DNA from: an uncultured Acidobacteriota bacterium
GTDB lineage: Bacteria > Acidobacteriota > Terriglobia > Terriglobales > Acidobacteriaceae
Reading direction: 5' to 3'
DNA length: 8,882 nucleotides
NCBI GenBank assembly: GCA_903832475.1
Contig: CAILBQ010000522.1
Span: forward strand, 1 to 8,882
Shown here piece after piece: positions 5,808 to 8,882 of this stretch. Positions within the stretch are counted from its first letter, which is position 1; each line of letters starts with the position of its first letter. The notes below the pieces were generated by a model. The model was given only the letters and a program-made list of their open reading frames with translations, searched no databases and was not told the DNA's origin. The position numbers were made by a program, and so were the translations under genes.

Positions 5808-6617
5808 CTAACCCTTGCGGCGGTAGAGAATCTGGAAATCGTATCCCTCGTTCGCGGGAAACAGCGAGGCCACGTGGCGCAGCCGTTCGGCCAGCGCCGG
5901 AGCGGCCAGCAGCGGATATTCGCGCTCGCGCAGGTCGTGGTAATCGAAATCCAGCGACAGGGAAAGCATGTAGATCGCCAGCGAATCGGAAAATGCCGAC
6001 TCTTCGTAGTTCTTGCGCGCACGTTCATCGAGCGGCATGGGATTGCCGGCCGCGTTGGTCACAGGATCCAGCGCGCGACGGCGGGTTTCCCAGGCGTCCT
6101 GGCTGGTTTCGCCCTTAACGCCTGCCTGCGCCTGCGACCAGGCCAACGACGCGAAGCTCTCCGGAACGCCGACCGCATCGACAAAGTTGTGCGCCACGTT
6201 GATGAAGAATTCAAAGGCCAGCCCGAAGCGGTCTTCCACCAGCCGCGTCGACAGGAATACGCCTTCGACCGCGCCCAACGTCACGTTGCGATGGCAGATA
6301 GCGCGGTCGCCCAGGTCAACGGTGTAGCTGGGAGCCACCACCACCTGCTCGGCTTCCACGATTACCAGGGGCACGAAGTAATAGCAGCGCTTCTCGATGG
6401 CCGGGACCAGAGACTTGGGCACGGCGCCCACCAGGCGCTCGACATCCGGCTGTGGCACCCGCGTTTCCGCCCACAGCCCGTAGCGCACTCCATTGGGAGC
6501 CAGAGCGGTGGGAACGTTGGCGGCTACCTTTTCGGCAGTCCATGGACCGATAGCCGGTCCGGCATTGCCGGCGGGCGTCTCACTGGGTAAATTTTCGGTT
6601 TGTACAGGAATAGACAC
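5808..6617 (-). CDS. Soluble protein of unknown function
   Basis: A 269-residue protein that I do not recognise. It reads from GTG 6617-6615 to TAG 5810-5808. An in-frame TAA at 6626-6624 excludes an earlier start. The N-terminus (about 25 residues) is Pro/Glu/Ala-rich and looks disordered; from WTAEKVAANVP (26-36) onward it looks like a folded alpha/beta protein. Notable segments are AIEKRCYYFVPLVIVEAEQV (73-92, strand-like), GDRAICHRNVTLG (103-115), FFINVAHNFVDAVGVPESFA (137-156) and an aromatic/acidic helix LSLDFDYHDLREREYP (220-235). There is no signal peptide, transmembrane helix or known catalytic motif, so it is probably cytoplasmic. AAGGAG (6625-6620) is only 2 bases from the GTG, too close for normal use, while a TAGTAT hexamer (6631-6626) is 8 bases away, so translation may be leaderless. 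It ends head-on against pyrC. Sequence composition and length argue for a real gene. Confidence 0.8.
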   Translation of the reverse strand: MSIPVQTENLPSETPAGNAGPAIGPWTAEKVAANVPTALAPNGVRYGLWAETRVPQPDVERLVGAVPKSLVPAIEKRCYYFVPLVIVEAEQVVVAPSYTVDLGDRAICHRNVTLGAVEGVFLSTRLVEDRFGLAFEFFINVAHNFVDAVGVPESFASLAWSQAQAGVKGETSQDAWETRRRALDPVTNAAGNPMPLDERARKNYEESAFSDSLAIYMLSLSLDFDYHDLREREYPLLAAPALAERLRHVASLFPANEGYDFQILYRRKG

Positions 6618-6625
6618 GACTCCTT

Positions 6626-6631
6626 ATACTA
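6626..6631 (-). promoter_or_regulatory. Candidate -10 box of the minus-strand unknown gene
   Basis: TAGTAT on the minus strand, 8 bases before the GTG at 6617. On the plus strand the overlapping TATACT (6625-6630) could equally be a -10 box for the gene at 6741, giving a leader of about 100 bases. No strong -35 box is seen for either direction (TTGTAC at 6600-6605 is 19 bases from TATACT). Confidence 0.35.
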
Positions 6632-6686
6632 AAGCCCAGAGCGCGAACTTGCACGATTGCGGCTGGCGCCGGGCAACCAGTGAAAG

Positions 6687-6698
6687 ACGACAGGTCGT
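6687..6698. repeat. Operator-like dyad in the divergent region
   Basis: ACGAC-AG-GTCGT is a perfect inverted repeat with 5-bp arms. It lies between the divergent genes at 6617 and 6741. The sequence CAGGTC occurs at 6691-6696 and again at 6714-6719, 23 bases apart (about two helical turns). This may be a regulator site; both motifs are short enough to arise by chance. Confidence 0.3.
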
Positions 6699-6740
6699 TC
6701 GCGTCATGCGGCGCAGGTCAACCATTCGAAGGAGAAAAGC

Positions 6741-7040
6741 ATGAGTCCCAACGCATTGACGGCAAGCTCCTACGATGGCAAATTCCTGGGCTTTCCGCTC
6801 AAGGGTTTCGGTTTTTTCACCAGCCTGCTGCTGGCGGCGAGTTCCGGCTTCTTCACCTTCTTCCTGGTGACGGCGGTTTCCATCTTCGGGCTGCTGTTCT
6901 GGAACCAGATCCTGCACCATACCGTGAACTACGCCAACAGCTACCTCTACTTCGGCTTTCCTGCCGCGGTCGCCGTCTGGAGCATCGCGCTGATTGTCTT
7001 TGGCACGCTGTGGATTCGCGCCAAGATGCACGCGGACTAA
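6741..7040 (+). CDS. Small two-helix membrane protein, function unknown
   Basis: A 99-residue protein with an excellent ribosome binding site: AAGGAG (6729-6734) 6 bases before the ATG. After a polar start (residues 1-20) comes a long hydrophobic stretch, about 25-54, very rich in Phe and with a possible break near SSG (34-36). A polar connector NQILHHTVNYANS (55-67) follows, then a second hydrophobic helix at about 71-92, ending in a basic tail WIRAKMHAD. The layout suggests an inner-membrane protein with both termini in the cytoplasm. I do not recognise the family; no catalytic or binding motif is visible. It is divergent from the gene at 6617 and 36 bases upstream of dacB on the same strand; dacB seems to have its own promoter signal, so shared transcription is possible but not shown. 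Confidence 0.82.
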   Translation: MSPNALTASSYDGKFLGFPLKGFGFFTSLLLAASSGFFTFFLVTAVSIFGLLFWNQILHHTVNYANSYLYFGFPAAVAVWSIALIVFGTLWIRAKMHAD

Positions 7041-7054
7041 AGCTACGCCGCGAA

Positions 7055-7082
7055 ATGCATGCAATACACTCGGGGCATGCAT
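7055..7082. repeat. 8-bp inverted repeat enclosing the dacB -10 box and start codon
   Basis: ATGCATGC (7055-7062) and GCATGCAT (7075-7082) are perfect reverse complements separated by 12 bases; the arm centres are 20 bases apart. The hexamer ATGCAT also recurs directly 22 bases apart (7055, 7077). The spacer contains TACACT, and the right arm contains the proposed dacB ATG (7077). It may be an operator for a dimeric regulator, or an RNA hairpin that would hide the start codon in any read-through transcript. Confidence 0.5.
7065..7070 (+). promoter_or_regulatory. Candidate -10 box placing +1 at the dacB ATG
   Basis: TACACT resembles the -10 consensus and is 6 bases before the ATG at 7077, so transcription would begin at or next to the start codon. 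No clear -35 box is visible 16-18 bases upstream. Confidence 0.38.
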
Positions 7083-8876
7083 CCTGAGGGTTCCCGCCTC
7101 TTCTTCCCTTCGCGCTATCGACTTTTCCTGGCACTCTCACTGCTTGCCTTTGCCTGTGATCTGCGACCGGGCTATGCGCAGACTCTCCTACGCACAGCAG
7201 CCCCGCGCAGGCACTCCGCGACCAAGCCCAGGCCGGCCGCGCTGGCAGCGCAGTTGGATGCGATCCTCGCCGACCCGGCGCTGGCCCATGCACACTTCGG
7301 GATCAGCGTCACCACCCTGGCCGGCGACAAGCTTTACGGCCTGAACGACGCCCAGCTGTTTACTCCCGCTTCAAACGCCAAGCTGCCAACGACCGCCGCA
7401 GCCTTTGCCCTGCTGCCCGTCAATCAGCTCACCTGGACCACCAACCTGGCCACAGCCGGGACGGTGACCGCAAGTCAACTGAATGGGGACCTGGTGCTTC
7501 TGGGCGCCGGCGACCCCACCATGAGCGCCCGCACCTATCCTTACCGCAGCAAGGCGCAGATGGCCGACCAGGCTGCTGCCGATGCAGCCGCCGGGACAGC
7601 GCCCGCGCCGGTAAAGCCGCTGGCCGCGCTCGAAGACCTGGCCGACCAGATTGTCCGCTCCGGCCTTCGCAGCATCCAGGGCGACATCGTGGGCGACGAC
7701 ACCTTCTTCGTCAACGAACCCTACGCAACCGGCTGGAGTTGGGAAGACCTGCAGTGGAGCGACGGTGCGCCCGCCTCCGCCCTGACGGTGAACGACAACA
7801 CAGTAACGCTGCAGTTGACCCCGCCAGGCCAGAATGCCGTTGAATATCCCCCCTCTGGCGCCGCCGTCCCATCAAGCCCAACCAACGCGTTGCCCGCAGC
7901 CCCCGCTCAGACCCAGCCGGTTCTTTCCTGGCTTCCCGACACGCCCTACTACCAGATCGAAGGCGCGATGGCTTTCGCGCCTGCGGGCACGCCGGCTGCT
8001 CCGGGCCTGGATCGGGCGCTCGGCTCGCGCACCGTGCGCATCTGGGGCACCATCCCAGCGACCGGATTCCATGCCGGCGTCGCCGTCGACGATCCCGCGG
8101 AGTACGCAGCGCGATCGCTCATGGCCATGCTCACCGCCCGCGGCATCACCGTCGCGGGAACTGCCCGCGCCCGCCATCGCGCCTCGATCGCCACGGAGGA
8201 CTTCGACAAGCTTCAAAAAATGCCCCTCGAACTGCCCCCGTCAACGTTGGGTCTCTCGGGCCTGGCCACCATTGCTGCCCCCCTGGAGGGCCGGCGCATT
8301 CTCGCCTCCCATGTTTCGATTCCCATGGCGCTCGACCTGACCGTCACCAACAAGATCAGCCAGAACCTGCACACTGAGTTGCTGCTGCGCCTGCTGGGCC
8401 GCATCATCCCCGGGCCGCTCGCCTCTGAAGGAAACACTTCCATCGAACCGGGCAGCCTCGCTTCGGGTACCCGCGTAGTTCGCCAGTTTCTGCTCAACGC
8501 GGGCGTTCCTGAAGACGATTTTTTCTTTTTTGACGGCTCCGGCATGAGCGCCAACGATCTGGTCTCCCCCCGTGCCTACACCACCCTGCTGACCTATGCC
8601 GCACGGCAGCCGTGGGGCGAGGCTTGGAAAGCCACCTTCCCCATCGCCGGAGTGGACGGCACCCTCTCCGACCGCTTCCAGAACTCCCCCTTGCGCGGCC
8701 AACTCTGGGCCAAAACCGGCACGCACAACGAGGCCAACGCTCTCTCCGGCTTCCTTACCGCCGCCAGCGGAAAAACCATCGTCTTCTCCATCCTTGTCAA
8801 CGGCCACCGCCCCGGCAGCAATGCCGAACTGCAAGCCATCGACCGCATCGCCGAAGCCATCGCCGCCTCGGAGTAA
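7077..8876 (+). CDS. dacB: D-alanyl-D-alanine carboxypeptidase/endopeptidase (PBP4, family S13)
   Basis: A class C penicillin-binding protein that trims or cleaves peptidoglycan stem peptides in the periplasm; 599 residues from the ATG at 7077. An in-frame ATG at 7059 would add six residues, but neither has a ribosome binding site, and the -10-like TACACT favours 7077. A Sec signal peptide spans residues 1-34 (basic start, hydrophobic LFLALSLLAFA, cleavage near GYA|Q). Active-site motifs in order: SxxK as SNAK (Ser99 nucleophile, Lys102), SxN as SAN (491-493, in DGSGMSANDLVS), and KTG (546-548). LLGAGDPTMS (141-150) and the GWSWEDLQWSDGAPASAL region are also typical of S13. The spacing of about 390 residues between SxxK and SxN matches the extra domains of class C enzymes. 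A Pro/Ala-rich linker at about 260-285 is somewhat long. The stop is TAA 8874-8876, so the gene is complete. A T-rich run near 8519-8531 encodes FFFFD without breaking the frame. Confidence 0.94.
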   Translation: MHPEGSRLFFPSRYRLFLALSLLAFACDLRPGYAQTLLRTAAPRRHSATKPRPAALAAQLDAILADPALAHAHFGISVTTLAGDKLYGLNDAQLFTPASNAKLPTTAAAFALLPVNQLTWTTNLATAGTVTASQLNGDLVLLGAGDPTMSARTYPYRSKAQMADQAAADAAAGTAPAPVKPLAALEDLADQIVRSGLRSIQGDIVGDDTFFVNEPYATGWSWEDLQWSDGAPASALTVNDNTVTLQLTPPGQNAVEYPPSGAAVPSSPTNALPAAPAQTQPVLSWLPDTPYYQIEGAMAFAPAGTPAAPGLDRALGSRTVRIWGTIPATGFHAGVAVDDPAEYAARSLMAMLTARGITVAGTARARHRASIATEDFDKLQKMPLELPPSTLGLSGLATIAAPLEGRRILASHVSIPMALDLTVTNKISQNLHTELLLRLLGRIIPGPLASEGNTSIEPGSLASGTRVVRQFLLNAGVPEDDFFFFDGSGMSANDLVSPRAYTTLLTYAARQPWGEAWKATFPIAGVDGTLSDRFQNSPLRGQLWAKTGTHNEANALSGFLTAASGKTIVFSILVNGHRPGSNAELQAIDRIAEAIAASE

Positions 8877-8882
8877 CCCTGA

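Noticed and set aside
7137..7160. Lipobox (AFAC) in the DacB signal peptide
   Set aside because: Position -3 is Ala and -2 is Phe, a poor lipobox; a type I signal peptidase site (GYA|Q) follows directly and fits the family better.
1..8882. Mobile element, CRISPR array, toxin-antitoxin or defence system
   Set aside because: No transposase, integrase, repeat-spacer pattern, tRNA or small toxin/antitoxin pair is visible; the genes are housekeeping or envelope genes with even composition.

Overview
The window looks like an ordinary stretch of chromosome from a GC-rich Gram-negative bacterium. The best guess is an acidobacterium (Acidobacteriota, Terriglobia-like). This rests on gene content: a pyrR-pyrB-pyrC operon with a class I dihydroorotase, a FecR-like/DUF6600 secreted protein, a lipoprotein with a 'GLPVYPGA' motif, and a class C penicillin-binding protein. 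The assignment is inferred from family knowledge and was not tested by a search. I see no tRNA, rRNA, CRISPR array, insertion sequence or phage gene.

Layout. Positions 1-977 (minus strand) hold the first 325 codons of an exported FecR-like/DUF6600 protein that runs off the left edge. It faces away from a lipoprotein gene of unknown function (1142-1771, plus) across a 164-base divergent region that holds a perfect 16-bp palindrome and a possible ECF-sigma promoter. Next comes a zinc-ribbon membrane protein (1862-2611, TTG start). The pyrimidine operon follows: pyrR (2707-3294), pyrB (about 3358-4440) and pyrC (4437-5789), with pyrB and pyrC joined by an ATGA overlap. Facing pyrC from the opposite strand is a conserved-looking soluble protein of unknown function (5808-6617, minus, GTG start). 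A divergent region of 123 bases separates it from a 99-residue two-helix membrane protein (6741-7040, plus). The window ends with a complete dacB-type D-Ala-D-Ala carboxypeptidase/endopeptidase (7077-8876, plus).

How the genes work together. Only the pyr block is a clear functional unit: PyrR senses UMP/UTP and probably controls the operon, PyrB makes carbamoyl-aspartate, and PyrC closes it to dihydroorotate. PyrB and PyrC are probably translationally coupled and may associate physically, as in Aquifex. The flanking genes are mostly cell-envelope genes (secreted protein, lipoprotein, membrane proteins, peptidoglycan hydrolase) with separate promoters.

The points most worth a second look are in the control regions rather than in any obvious new system. 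The dacB start codon sits 6 bases after a -10-like hexamer, has no ribosome binding site, and lies inside an 8-bp inverted repeat. The minus-strand GTG gene has a similar leaderless-like arrangement. There is an ECF-like promoter/palindrome before the lipoprotein, and pyrB has an unusual low-complexity N-terminal extension whose translation is uncertain.
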